A DNA stretch of 64,000 nt, taken from the NCBI GenBank assembly GCA_013076295.1, contig RQOL01000466.1, positions 5,437,080-5,501,079 on the forward strand, given 5' to 3'. Shown here piece by piece: positions 54,390 through 64,000 of the stretch; within the stretch, counting starts at the first letter, position 1; each line of letters begins with the position of its first letter. Origin of the DNA: Sanderia malayensis. Its lineage: Eukaryota; Cnidaria; Scyphozoa; Semaeostomeae; Pelagiidae. The notes under the pieces are model-generated. The model was not told where the DNA came from and ran no database searches. It was given only the letters and a program-made list of their open reading frames with translations. The position numbers were made by a program, and so were the translations under genes.

Positions 54390-57300
54390 ATGATGGCGAC
54401 AGGAGAAGAAATTGGATTCAAGGTAGAAAGACTCACGGGAGATAATTACCATACATGGAAGTTCCAGATGAAAATGCAATTGATTGGTAAGAATTTGTGG
54501 GAAATCGTTACTGGCGATGAAGTTTTAGGTGCTCAAGCCACAGCCCAAGAACAACAGAAGCACAAGAGACGAGAAAATCAAGCCCTCGCTTCGATTTGTT
54601 TGTCCGTTTCCACTGAAAACCAAATTTATGTTCGCTCTGCTGTCACAGCGAAAGATGCATGGAACAGCTTGGAACAGCGTTTTGAAAAGAAATCTTTGGC
54701 TCATAAAATATTTTATCGTCGAAAGCTGTATGCTGCCAAGATGGAAAAGGGAACAGCTATGATCAATCATGTAAATCATATCAAGACGTTAGCGGAACAT
54801 CTAGATGCAGTGGGAGATCCCATAGTGGAAAAGGACCTGGTTATAATATTAATCAGTAGTTTACCAGATGAATACGCATATTTGATAACTGCTTTGGAAA
54901 CAATTGCAGAAGATCGTTTGACTTGGGATTACGTGCGGGATCGCGTTGTTCATGAATATGAGAAAATTCACGACCACAGTCAGAGCGGAAGTGGAAGGCA
55001 AACCGTGATGGAAGCCAAAAACGAAGACGCCTTATTGACAAGTAAAGCGCAATATCAAAGAAGACCTATCAACACGAGATCTGGAAGATGTTTTTATTGC
55101 GGCAAGAAAGGACATGTTGCCAAGAACTGTTATAAAAAGAAAGCAGATCAAAAATCATCAAGTGCTGAGTCGGCCAACAGCGTTGAAGAGAAATTGACAG
55201 CAAAAAATGAAGATGAAAATGCATTGACAGCGTGTCCAACTGCGAATCAACTTGAGGCAAAAGAGTGGTGGATTGATTCGGGTGCATCTAAGCATATGAC
55301 TCCAAACAAACGTCTCATGTCCAATTTCATCACGTTTAAGACGCCAATTCAAGTTAAACTAGCCGACAATAATCAAGTTTTGGCATATGGCAAAGGAGAT
55401 CTACGTTTTCCTGTATTTGATGGCTCTAAACGATATAATATATTTCTTCAAGATGTACTCTATGTTCCTCGAATCAAGAGACAGCTGTTATCCATTCCAA
55501 CGATGGTAAATAGAGGTGCAGAAGTCAATTTCAAGGGCAATACTTGTAGTGTTATATTAGATGACAAGGTAATGCATATTGGTCGCAAAGACGGAATATT
55601 ATACAAGTTGAATACTGAAGAAATAACAACTGCATTTGTAAGTTCTACACATAGTGGCAATGATTCGATCAAGTTGTGGCATTCAAGGTTTGCTCACCTT
55701 GGCTATGACAATCTTAAGTTGCTGTCGAATAAATCTATGGTAACTGGTTTGAATTTGAATTCAAAAGAAACATTTGATCGTAATTGTGATGGATGTGCTG
55801 AAGGTAAACAGCATCGAATGCCATTTCCAAAGAAGTCTGAACACAGAGCAGCCAATCTACTGGAGTTGATACACAGTGACCTTGGATGTGTAGGTGTGGA
55901 ATCAGTGGGAGGTTCAAAATACTATGTTACCTTCATTGATGATTACTCTCGTTTTACTACAGTATATTTCTTGAAGAAGAAAAGTGAGGTACTCCAGAAA
56001 TTTAAAGAGTTTGTTGTTGCTGTAGAGAACCATACTGGCAAAAGGATTAAAGTTATTCGCACAGATAATGGGGGAGAGTATGTGTCCAACGAGTTCAAGC
56101 AATTCTGCATTGAACGTGGTATTAAAAGAGAGGTTACAATACCAATGACGCCACAGCAGAATGGGGTCAGTGAAAGGATGAATCGTACAATCATGGAGAG
56201 TGCGAGATCTATGCTTCATCACGCAAAACTACCGTCATATTTCTGGGCAGAAGCGGTGAATACTGCAGTGTACATTAGAAACAGATGTCCAACAGTGACT
56301 TTGGATGGTATAACACCATATGAGCATTGGTTCGGAAGAAGACCAGATGTAAGCAATTTCAGAGTTTTTGGTTGCTGTACACATGTGCATATTCCTGATG
56401 AAGATCGAAGCAAGTTAGACAAGAAGTCGAAGAAGTGCATTTTTGTTGGTTATCTAGATGCTAGTAAAGGGTACAAGCTCTATGACATCGAAAGAAAAGT
56501 AATGATCAGAAGTCGCGATGTGAGGATCCTAGAGAATGACTTTGATCACCTTTCAATAGAATCTGAAAATCAAGAAGATTATAAAGAATTGTTTAATTTT
56601 GGCGATGCAATAAACGAGTTTGAACTTTGCAATGAAGAAACTGAAAGTCTCATTGAGCACAATGAAGTGGCAGATGAAGATCAACAAGATGTAAGAAGGT
56701 CTACAAGAACGAGGACTGTTCCAGTGAGACCTGGCACTGTAACTGGTGATTGGTGGAATGATGAAAACCTCGACTTCGCCGGAATTACATTCACTGATTA
56801 TGATGAACCAAGTAACTTCAATGAAGCTATCAACAGTAAACACTCTTCACAATGGAAAGACGCAATCACGAGTGAATATGAGTCTTTAAAGAAGAATGAC
56901 ACTTGGGAATTGGTTCACTTACCAAAAGGTAAAAATTTAGTTGGAAACAAATGGGTTTTCAAAGTCAAAAGAAATGCTGATAACACTGTCAATCGTTTCA
57001 AGGCTCGACTCGTGGCTCAAGGATTTTCTCAAAAGGAAGGTTCTGATTACAATGAAGTGTTTGCACCAGTTGCAAGATACAACTCTATTCGCACTATCCT
57101 ATCGTTGGTAAATGCATTAAGCCTTGACTTACACCAAATGGATGTCAAGACTGCATTTCTAAATGGTAAGCTTCAAGAGGAAATTTACATGGCACAACCC
57201 GAAGGATGTATTGATGAAAGCAATCCTGATTTAGTTTGCAAGCTGAAGAAAAGCCTTTACGGCTTGAAACAAGCAGCCTATTGCTGGAACGTTGAAATAG

Positions 57301-58376
57301 ATACCTTTTTGAAGAAATCTGGGTATAAACAAAGCGCTGCTGATTCTTGCATATACACCAAAGTGCAACCAAGAAAGGATGGTAAATCTTCGTTTATAAT
57401 ATTGGCTTTGTATGTAGACGATATATTGATATCTTCAAATGATCCTCAGATGTTAGAAGCTGAAAAGAAATCTTTGTCGCGAAGGTTTGAAATGCAAGAT
57501 TTAGGAGATGCCAAATATTGCCTTGGTATGCTGATTCAACGTGATAGAGATAATAAGAAATTATACATAAGTCAGAAATCATACTTGGAAAGTATTCTAA
57601 AGAGGTTTGAAATGTTTGAATCTAAACCTGTTGCTACTCCAATGGAAGTTGGAAAAGTGTTCAAGAAATTATCAGAAGATGAAGAGCAATTTGATATTAA
57701 GCAATATCAAGCAGCTATTGGATCCTTAAATTATGCCATGATAGCAACAAGGCCAGATATCTGTTCTGCAGTCGGTATTTTGAGTCAATTCATGTCGAAG
57801 CCGTCTAAAGAACATTGGCAAGGTGTGAAGAGGATTTTGCGGTACATTAAAGGTACTCTAGACTATGGCCTTATATTTGATGCAAATAATACAGAATTGA
57901 TGCTATCTGGTTATGCTGATGCTGATTGGGCCAGTGATGCGCAATCGAGAAAGTCAACATCAGGATACATTTTCCAGCTAGCAGGCTCCACGATCTCATG
58001 GAGAAGCCAAAAGCAATCAGTAGTTGCTTTGTCAACAACGGAAGCAGAGTATGTAAGTTTGAGCTCTGCAAGTCAGGAAGCAATCTGGCTACGTCGTCTA
58101 TTAAAAGATTTACTAATTGATGTGTCAAAACCTACTACAATACATGAAGATAATCAAGGAGCGATATGTCTAACAAAGAACACAAAGGCACACTCAAGAG
58201 CAAAGCACATAGACATTAAATATCATTTTATTCGTGAAAAGGTACAAAACAAAGAGATTGAGCTGACATACTGTCCAACCGACAAAATGATAGCAGACAT
58301 TTTCACAAAGGCTTTGCCAAGACCGAAATTTGAAGAATTGCGTTCTTTAATGGGGATTGAGAAAAACGAACATTGA
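54390..58376 (+). CDS. Copia Gag-Pol polyprotein, intact
   Basis: Single frame of 1328 aa, no frameshift between gag and pol, as in copia. Order of domains: Gag (UBN2-like, from about 15 to 210; MKMQLIGKNLWEIV, DAWNSLEQRFE), CCHC knuckle CFYCGKKGHVAKNC (234-247), aspartic protease WIDSGASKHMT (catalytic Asp at about 296), GAG-pre-integrase LWHSRFAHLGYDNL with CDGCAEGKQHR (about 430-475), integrase with DD35E (Asp497, Asp559, Glu595), reverse transcriptase (about 830-1080, NKWVFKVKRN .. MDVKTAFLNG .. YVDDILISS with catalytic Asp at 1010-1011), and RNase H (about 1172-1310, GYADADWASD, STTEAEYVS, HEDNQGA). All catalytic residues are present, so the element may be able to move. Confidence 0.97.
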   Translation: MMATGEEIGFKVERLTGDNYHTWKFQMKMQLIGKNLWEIVTGDEVLGAQATAQEQQKHKRRENQALASICLSVSTENQIYVRSAVTAKDAWNSLEQRFEKKSLAHKIFYRRKLYAAKMEKGTAMINHVNHIKTLAEHLDAVGDPIVEKDLVIILISSLPDEYAYLITALETIAEDRLTWDYVRDRVVHEYEKIHDHSQSGSGRQTVMEAKNEDALLTSKAQYQRRPINTRSGRCFYCGKKGHVAKNCYKKKADQKSSSAESANSVEEKLTAKNEDENALTACPTANQLEAKEWWIDSGASKHMTPNKRLMSNFITFKTPIQVKLADNNQVLAYGKGDLRFPVFDGSKRYNIFLQDVLYVPRIKRQLLSIPTMVNRGAEVNFKGNTCSVILDDKVMHIGRKDGILYKLNTEEITTAFVSSTHSGNDSIKLWHSRFAHLGYDNLKLLSNKSMVTGLNLNSKETFDRNCDGCAEGKQHRMPFPKKSEHRAANLLELIHSDLGCVGVESVGGSKYYVTFIDDYSRFTTVYFLKKKSEVLQKFKEFVVAVENHTGKRIKVIRTDNGGEYVSNEFKQFCIERGIKREVTIPMTPQQNGVSERMNRTIMESARSMLHHAKLPSYFWAEAVNTAVYIRNRCPTVTLDGITPYEHWFGRRPDVSNFRVFGCCTHVHIPDEDRSKLDKKSKKCIFVGYLDASKGYKLYDIERKVMIRSRDVRILENDFDHLSIESENQEDYKELFNFGDAINEFELCNEETESLIEHNEVADEDQQDVRRSTRTRTVPVRPGTVTGDWWNDENLDFAGITFTDYDEPSNFNEAINSKHSSQWKDAITSEYESLKKNDTWELVHLPKGKNLVGNKWVFKVKRNADNTVNRFKARLVAQGFSQKEGSDYNEVFAPVARYNSIRTILSLVNALSLDLHQMDVKTAFLNGKLQEEIYMAQPEGCIDESNPDLVCKLKKSLYGLKQAAYCWNVEIDTFLKKSGYKQSAADSCIYTKVQPRKDGKSSFIILALYVDDILISSNDPQMLEAEKKSLSRRFEMQDLGDAKYCLGMLIQRDRDNKKLYISQKSYLESILKRFEMFESKPVATPMEVGKVFKKLSEDEEQFDIKQYQAAIGSLNYAMIATRPDICSAVGILSQFMSKPSKEHWQGVKRILRYIKGTLDYGLIFDANNTELMLSGYADADWASDAQSRKSTSGYIFQLAGSTISWRSQKQSVVALSTTEAEYVSLSSASQEAIWLRRLLKDLLIDVSKPTTIHEDNQGAICLTKNTKAHSRAKHIDIKYHFIREKVQNKEIELTYCPTDKMIADIFTKALPRPKFEELRSLMGIEKNEH

Positions 58377-58417
58377 TTGACATATTGCTATTATTGAAGA
58401 TGCTCATCAAGTGGGAG

Positions 58418-58627
58418 TATCAAAAGATGATTATTATTATTGTTATATCATGCTGTGATGATTCACATCTTCCGCTTTATACTGACACTTATAATTCACT
58501 TCTGTTCTGTTCTTGATGATTGTAGTTGCGTAATTACTATATCTATTTTATATATCTTGCTGTTGTTTTATATGGTTATGTCTCATTATTTGGTCTACTC
58601 TCTACTCTGGACACAACATTTCAAACA
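58418..58627 (+). repeat. 3' LTR of the copia element
   Basis: 210 bp matching the 5' LTR base for base as read. Directly preceded by a purine tract (aagtgggag) and followed by the CAACC target duplication. Confidence 0.95.
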
Positions 58628-59950
58628 CAACCCGGCAACTACATAAAGCATTTACGAAGGAGATGATGAGCAAGAAGACGCAGTTTCTTCAGAGCAACAA
58701 ACCAAATCGGAACCTTCTCTTAGTATGGAAGAACATGAAAGTGACTGAGAAGTTTCTGATTTTATGTCGAGTGACAATTAATTAGATGAGTGGCTACCAC
58801 AGAACATCCAAGTTTTTTTATTTACTTTTAAATTTTAAAGATAGTTTTGGTCATTTAGTCGTGAACATGTAGCATAACAGGAAATAAGTAGGGCTTTGCA
58901 TGCCTAAGATACCTCAAGGAAGTCATCAAAAATGCCTTGTATTCAAGCGTACACATTACCATTTAGAAAAATTGCCCGGAATCATCATTGACATCAATGT
59001 TTCAAAATCACAGATCCGCTATGTTTGTCACGTGACACATAATTTAACTACGGATAACTCGATATCGGTAAGTCCGATAGTAGTGCTGTTTTATAATTTT
59101 TTGCTTTTTTTGGGTGCTTAACAAAATGGCATAGTTTATTTTTCAATATTGGGGAGTAAAGTTTTGGCTGACTGGAAATGCTGACATCATCAATTACGTG
59201 ACTTCTATTGTTTTATAAAAATGTACCCAAGTCTAAAATAATCGCCCGACCTTTAATTACCCGAATCCGAAGTAAAATCAAAGGTTCCGCACTTTGCCAG
59301 ATTGTTACAAGGAACCCCCTGTCTACATCATTACATTAGGCAGTTTCAAAAACAACTTTATAAAATGACGAAAATATCAAAGAAAAAGTATATATCACGA
59401 AGAAATACAAATGCCACGTATCAAAAGCTCAACATGTATACTCAAATGTAGAAAATCCCCGACTTTTGTCTTTACGGGCTCTGCAAACCAAACTAATTGA
59501 ATTTTTTAAAAAGTGATGACGTCATCAGAAAAATGATGACATCAGCAAAAGTTAGAATTTTATATATCAAATGAAAGGCAATCGTACGCTGAACATTTAT
59601 TGACTATTTTCATTGTCATAGGCGGGGTATTTAAAAAGTTATAGCCGTTTATATGAAAGATTTTTAGCGATTATTTACGTCATCGATCACATGACTTCCT
59701 GGAATAATTTTCTTGGGCCCATCTCGGAAAATCAATCAGTCACCCATATACAACCATATTTTGAAGTCAGATTTGGTATTAGGCACTTGCTTAGTTTGTC
59801 ACAACAATTTCCCTGTCTACCACCCTAAAATCAAAAAGTGTGAGCTAATTCTTAAATTTTCACTGGTTGGTTCAAATAATTTTACCAAATACTTTTCTAA
59901 TTTTGCAAAATATTTTATAAGCGCTCCGGCGCTTATTAGAGGAAATACGG

Positions 59951-60947
59951 TATTTGTTTTTTGACTTTGATAATCAGAAACAGGTGGCGCATCATGACAT
60001 TGGAATTTAAAAGGCTTGTGATGAGTTTGCAGCTGTTGGAAGGAAGTAAAAATAAATGCCAATGTAATGGATGCTCATTGTGCTCAGTTGCGGTGGGTAG
60101 AGTCGTTACATTGCGTCCCTGTGTTTTCACTCGTTCCTTTGCTTCACCAACAGGCACATTCAAAACGATGTTTTAATTGGTCTATTAAAAAAACTTCATC
60201 GGTTTCGAGGTCGATAACGGCATTTGTGTCTACTGCTTTTCAAGATTAAAACTTCTGTTGATAAATTGCCATTTAATAACTTTGCAGCAACTGTAAATGT
60301 TAGTGGAATCATATGAATTTTGTTCATGACACTATTTCATGTTCAGTTACGGTTTTTAGAAGAATTCAAGAAAGTTATGGAAGGAGATGCCGTTGATGAA
60401 CTGAGGGTTTGTGCAACTCGCACTATTGGGTTCACCTGTAATCCGTGACCCTAGAATAAAGATTGTCTTTGAAGCAGGATATTTGGGACATTTTGCACAA
60501 GTAAATTCGGAATGGTATGAGATTGACACAAAATGTCTCTCTAATATAGCTCTAATCTTTGATGTGATATTCGATACTATACAATAAACTTTAACCACGT
60601 TCCCCTTTTTGATATTCCCGACTTTAGATATCCCTATGTTTCCACGTTCTTGTATAATTACAGTTCCATCTTTTAGAGACAACCGGATATTGATTCCAGC
60701 CTTTATCTTTGGCTTCTCCATCTTTCAAAAGACACGCCGAATTACATATTAAATACATTACAATAGATTTACATGGATGACATGAATCTATTGTAATAAA
60801 TAGTATTCACTGTGCTTTCAATGTCATTACAATGAGTTTTATTACAGGGCTTTCAAAAGGTCACTTCAGAGGTTAGTCAATCAACGCAAGGGCTGGACTT
60901 ACTGAAGACACGCAGTCATCAGCTGTTGGCAACCTTCGCTATCAGCA
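59951..60947. other. Region between the TIR transposon and the BCCT gene
   Basis: 59951-60060 is the right half of the dispersed repeat seen whole at 37045-37500. A minus-strand frame of 121 codons (60356..60721) has no secure family; it contains EFTCAKCPKYP and may be an isolated exon or repeat fragment. The 3' part should contain the BCCT promoter. A short inverted duplication (atgaatctattgtaata / tacaatagattcat) lies near 60758-60800. Confidence 0.4.
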
Positions 60948-63900
60948 ATGGCAGGTGTAGAGGGTAAGATTGAACGCGGCGAACGCGAAACTGGTAGTGG
61001 CAATGAAGTAAGAGCAATTGACAAATGTTTGACAATAAAAGGGAAAATCGGTTGCATAAGCATTTACTTGAATCCAGTTGTCACTATCTTTTCTGCGGTC
61101 ATTATCTGGGGATTTGTCATATGGTGTATTGTGAAGCCAGAAGGATCCTTGAAAGAACTGTCAAAATGGAAAAATTGGATTGGTGATACATGGACGTGGT
61201 TCTACATTGGAACTCAAGATGTTTGGGCATTATTCATCATTGTTTTGTACTTCTCAAAGTATTCAAACTTTAAACTTGGAAAAGACGACGAGAAACCCGA
61301 ATACAGCGATGTGTCATATTTTACTATGCTTTTCGCTGCTGGCATTGGCATCGGTTTGTTTTATTTTGGGGTTGCAGAACCGATTTATCACTACGAAGCA
61401 AAAAATTATGGAAACCGTTACTGGAATAGGTATGTTTATCAAACAAACGTACTCAAGGCTTTTATTAGCTTATTCCATTTAAATTGCACATGGAATTGAA
61501 ACTGGTGTGAACGCCCAAGCGCATTCTTTTCAATCAAATAGCTAAGAAAATGAAAAATTATTTTCTTGTAATCGTGGTCTCTGAACGGCGCGTTTTACAG
61601 CCAACATTCTCAGTAAAGTCAGTTGATTCAAATCATTCAATGCTCTAATCAACATAGAATTCTTTTATAGCAATAAATTGTTCTTTCAGTATATTCTCCA
61701 CAAACAAGGTCATTAGCGGTTGTTATAGCGTCCTTGGAAGATTTTGTGCCTATCTGTATATTTTATGACGTGTTTTTGAGCTAATTTCCATCTTCATTAT
61801 TTTATTTCTTTCAAATTCTGGCCAATTTATGGAGGAGTAATTGTTTGGAGTGCCCATTTGTGTAGACTAATTGCTCATATACAAACGTGTTTAACTAAAG
61901 TAACACCTTAATGAAGTCGTGGAATGGAACCTCCAAACAATGGAAACCTACGATGATGAAAATCGTTGCCTCCCGAGGCAACGATATTTCACAATAAGCT
62001 TAAGAAATTAATTATGCTTTGTTTTTGTGCTAATTTCTTTTAAAATGCCTGATGCCATGGGATAGAATGGTTGAATAGTATTTCATGTTTCCTCCATTAA
62101 AAAAACTTTCCAACAGTTAATCCTTTTTGTATAACCAGTATTCAAATACAATGGTCAAATACAATGGTCAAATTCTATCATTGCGTGTTTATAATGGTTG
62201 TACTTTCACGTATTCAATCAGTATTTTTACTGAGATATATGGGCTGTGCGCATGTATGTTTGCCTGAAAAAGGGAGGATAATGATTTGCTGGAAGTTATA
62301 GTGCTATGCTAATGCAAAGAAATTTTACGTGGTGTTATGGCGAACAGTGAGCAGTATTGTGAACAAGTATCGCTTCAAAATGCTGCTTGCTGTTGTATTT
62401 CAAAGCTATCGCTTGGAATTGTTAGGCCCACCACGCCCAAGCCGACTAAAATAATATTGCAAATGTTATAAAAATTGGGATTTTTGGTGTTATGTCTTAA
62501 ATCTCGCAAATCTTAAAGTTCGAAAAATTAATCAATGTCTTTAATTTTGAGTGAAAGCAATTTATCACACAAACTAAAACCGGGATAAGCTAAGTCAGAG
62601 TTACGGCTCGTACCAGGTACCCGATGATTGTTCGGAGGTGTCCATTTTCAAAGTTAAATTGTATCTCCAACTTTATACGAAATGCCACAAAATGTATTCA
62701 AAATGACGGCTGAAAGACTCGCCCTTTCTGTGTCGCAAACGCAACCGAATTATGCTCACCCTGAGTGGAGGTATTAAAAAAATACAGAGAACGTTTGAAA
62801 ACTCTATTAACTTCCATTGGAATTTTTTGTGTCATCACTGTGACGTCACAGTGTTGTGGAACTTTTTCCAAAAGGTGGCTTGATTCAAGGTGAAATAAAG
62901 TAACTTATACTCCGTTGTACGTCAAAATTGCACCAAACCGATCAGTACATCTTTGGATTTCCATTAAGATAAAAAAATATGTCAAATTTCGTTGCATTGG
63001 CACTTTAAGCACATGCATATAATTGACTTTTTTAGATACACAGACAACCAGAGAGCACAAGATGCCATAAATCTAACGTTCTTTCATTGGGGAATTCATG
63101 GCTGGATTGTGTACGTTGTGATTGGGTTGATTCTTGGCTTTCTTTGTTATCGAAAGGACCTCCCAATGACAATGAGGACATGCTTCTATCCAATTCTTGG
63201 TGAGAAAGTTTTTGGCATCTTTGGTGATTTGATTGATATTTTGTCGGTTGTTTGCACCATGTTTGGTGTGTGCACCAGTTTGGGCCTTGGTGTCATCCAA
63301 CTCAATGCTGGATTCAAAAGAATGAACAGTAACATTGAAATGTCCACCAATAACCAGATCATTACAATTTGGGGCATTACAGCCTTGGCAACTGCATCCG
63401 TCATCAGTGGCATTAAACTCGGCATTCGTAGACTCAGTGAAATCTGTTTTGCAGTTGGTATGTGCATATAAATATTTCTCTTCATCTATACAGACATTCA
63501 TAGGAGTTAAATGTGTTTTGAGCGTTTGGCGCAATTAATGTATGAGAAATTTCAACGTTAAATATTTAATAATTAGTGCCAACATAAGCAAATATAAATT
63601 TAACACGTTTCGAGCATATACTTGTTATCAAGTAAAACCCATGGTAAAACTAAGTGCATTTTGATTTTTGCTTTTTTTGCAGGTATGTTCATACTTACAA
63701 TTGTTTTCTTCTACGACAAGACCTGGTATCTTTTGAATCTATACGTTCAAAGCATTGGCTATTATCTGCAATATGTGATACAGCTCGGATTTCACACTGA
63801 TGCGTTTGCGCAGTTAGGTAATGCACCAGATGGAAAGGAAAGCCCAAATTGGATGGATGGCTGGACGATTTTCTATTGGGGATGGTGGATTGCTTGGTCT

Positions 63901-64000
63901 CCATTTGTTGGAATGTTCATTGCAAAGATCTCCCGTGGAAGGACAATCAAAGATTTCATCACATACACTCTTACAATCCCTATTCTGTACACATTTCTTT
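60948..64000 (+). CDS. BCCT-family transporter (betaine/choline/carnitine type), 5' part
   Basis: Sodium- or proton-coupled uptake of quaternary ammonium osmolytes such as glycine betaine is the known role of the family. Exons seen: 60948..61429, 63036..63457 and 63683 onward past the window edge; phases join as AG/A (Arg) and G/GT (Gly). A polar N-tail of about 40 residues precedes TM1 (LNPVVTIFSAVIIWGFVIW). Then come FTMLFAAGIGIGLFYFGVAEPIYHY with the Gly-rich stretch typical of BCCT TM3, TFFHWGIHGWIVYVVIGLILGF (TM4 aromatic box region), FYPILGEKVFGIFGDLIDIL, SLGLGVIQLNAG, and TIFYWGWWIAWSPFVGMFIAKISRGRTI (TM8 signature). The family is mainly bacterial, but animals including cnidarians have members; introns show this copy is genomic. 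Truncated by the window end only. Confidence 0.95.
61430..63035. other. BCCT intron 1
   Basis: 1.6 kb. Contains a short hairpin tcgttgcctcccgaggcaac near 61963-61984, a direct repeat (caaatacaatggt at about 62143 and 62156), and a repeat-like block 62590-63006 ending tttcgttgcattggcacttt, which resembles MITE ends but has no partner seen here. Confidence 0.5.

Larger units (their letters stand above)
54089..58627 (+). mobile_element. Intact Ty1/copia LTR retrotransposon
   Basis: 4539 bp. LTRs of 210 bp (54089..54298 and 58418..58627) appear identical by eye. Target duplication CAACC at 54084-54088 and 58628-58632. The primer-binding site right after the 5' LTR reads ggttatgggcccagg, like the internal (anticodon-region) part of initiator tRNA-Met used by copia-type elements. 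A purine run aagtgggag precedes the 3' LTR. LTRs start TATC and end AACA instead of the usual TG..CA. One uninterrupted gag-pol frame (54390..58376). It sits inside the right arm of the TIR transposon. Confidence 0.96.
51888..59950. mobile_element. TA-target TIR transposon with about 1.4-kb inverted arms, split by a copia element
   Basis: Ends ccgtattttctctaattagc and (inverse) ccgtatttcctctaataagc are flanked by TA (51886-51887, 59951-59952). Arms run about 51888-53255 and, inverted, about 53967-59950 once the copia insertion (54089-58632) is removed; they share the same sequence, including the blocks tgacgtcatca and the opposite-strand 71-74-codon frames at 52646..52861 (-) and 58900..59121 (+). 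The right arm has about 70 extra bp near its end. The centre (about 53256-53966) holds a broken coding fragment. Without the retrotransposon the element is about 3.5 kb. No complete transposase. Same terminal family as the MITEs at 13531, 14947 and 26489. Confidence 0.85.

Noticed and set aside
60356..60721. 121-codon minus-strand frame upstream of the BCCT gene
   Set aside because: No domain recognised and no splice context that forces a coding reading; kept only as a note in the intergenic entry.

Overview
This is nuclear DNA from an animal: AT-rich, with spliced genes in GT-AG introns, intronless class A GPCR genes, and dense DNA transposons, miniature inverted-repeat elements (MITEs) and retroelements. 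The mix (many intronless rhodopsin-like GPCRs, a spliced BCCT transporter, a long progranulin, fibrinogen-domain lectin, MITEs with GAATAAGCGCCCC-type ends) suggests a cnidarian, most likely an anthozoan. That assignment is inference; no species can be named from the sequence alone.

Layout. 1-4932 (-): a very long progranulin-like gene with 13 granulin domains in its first coding exon and at least 7 more in tandemly duplicated downstream exons, running off the left edge. 5447-8377: an onion of nested inverted repeats, LINE debris and AT microsatellite. 8669-13946 (+): a complete PA28-gamma/REG-gamma proteasome activator gene (PSME3), assembled from 12 exons (246 aa), with a dead LINE in one intron and MITEs in others. 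14000-20790: intergenic, with at least three more TIR elements. 20886-21905 (+): an intronless class A GPCR. 24534-31624 (+): a complete 13-exon GH35 beta-galactosidase (GLB1-like, 620 aa) with both catalytic glutamates, one GC-AG intron, and MITE/SINE-like insertions in introns. 33935-35059 (-): a second GPCR. 36616-41000: repeat debris and a 20-bp minisatellite of about 47 copies (39761-40705). 42091-42728 (+): a fibrinogen-related domain exon. 43632-43748 (-): an orphan first exon of an asparaginase-like gene. 44590-49772: LINE remnants and a Mutator-like element with 9-bp target duplication that contains two copies of another TIR family. 50238-51158 (+): a third GPCR. 51888-59950: a TA-target TIR transposon with long inverted arms, itself interrupted by an intact, apparently young Ty1/copia retrotransposon (54089-58627). 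60948 to the right edge (+): the first three exons of a BCCT-family transporter.

The host genes are unrelated housekeeping or receptor genes and do not form a pathway: lysosomal hydrolysis (GLB1), nuclear proteasome regulation (PSME3), secreted granulins, osmolyte transport (BCCT) and signalling (GPCRs). The most unusual parts are the recently amplified granulin array and the multi-level nesting of transposons, where insertion order can be read directly: an old repeat, then a TIR element at a TA, then a copia element with matching LTRs. I found no CRISPR array, operon or clearly new multi-gene system. All exon models are by eye from splice signals, reading phase and family resemblance; no alignment or expression data were available.
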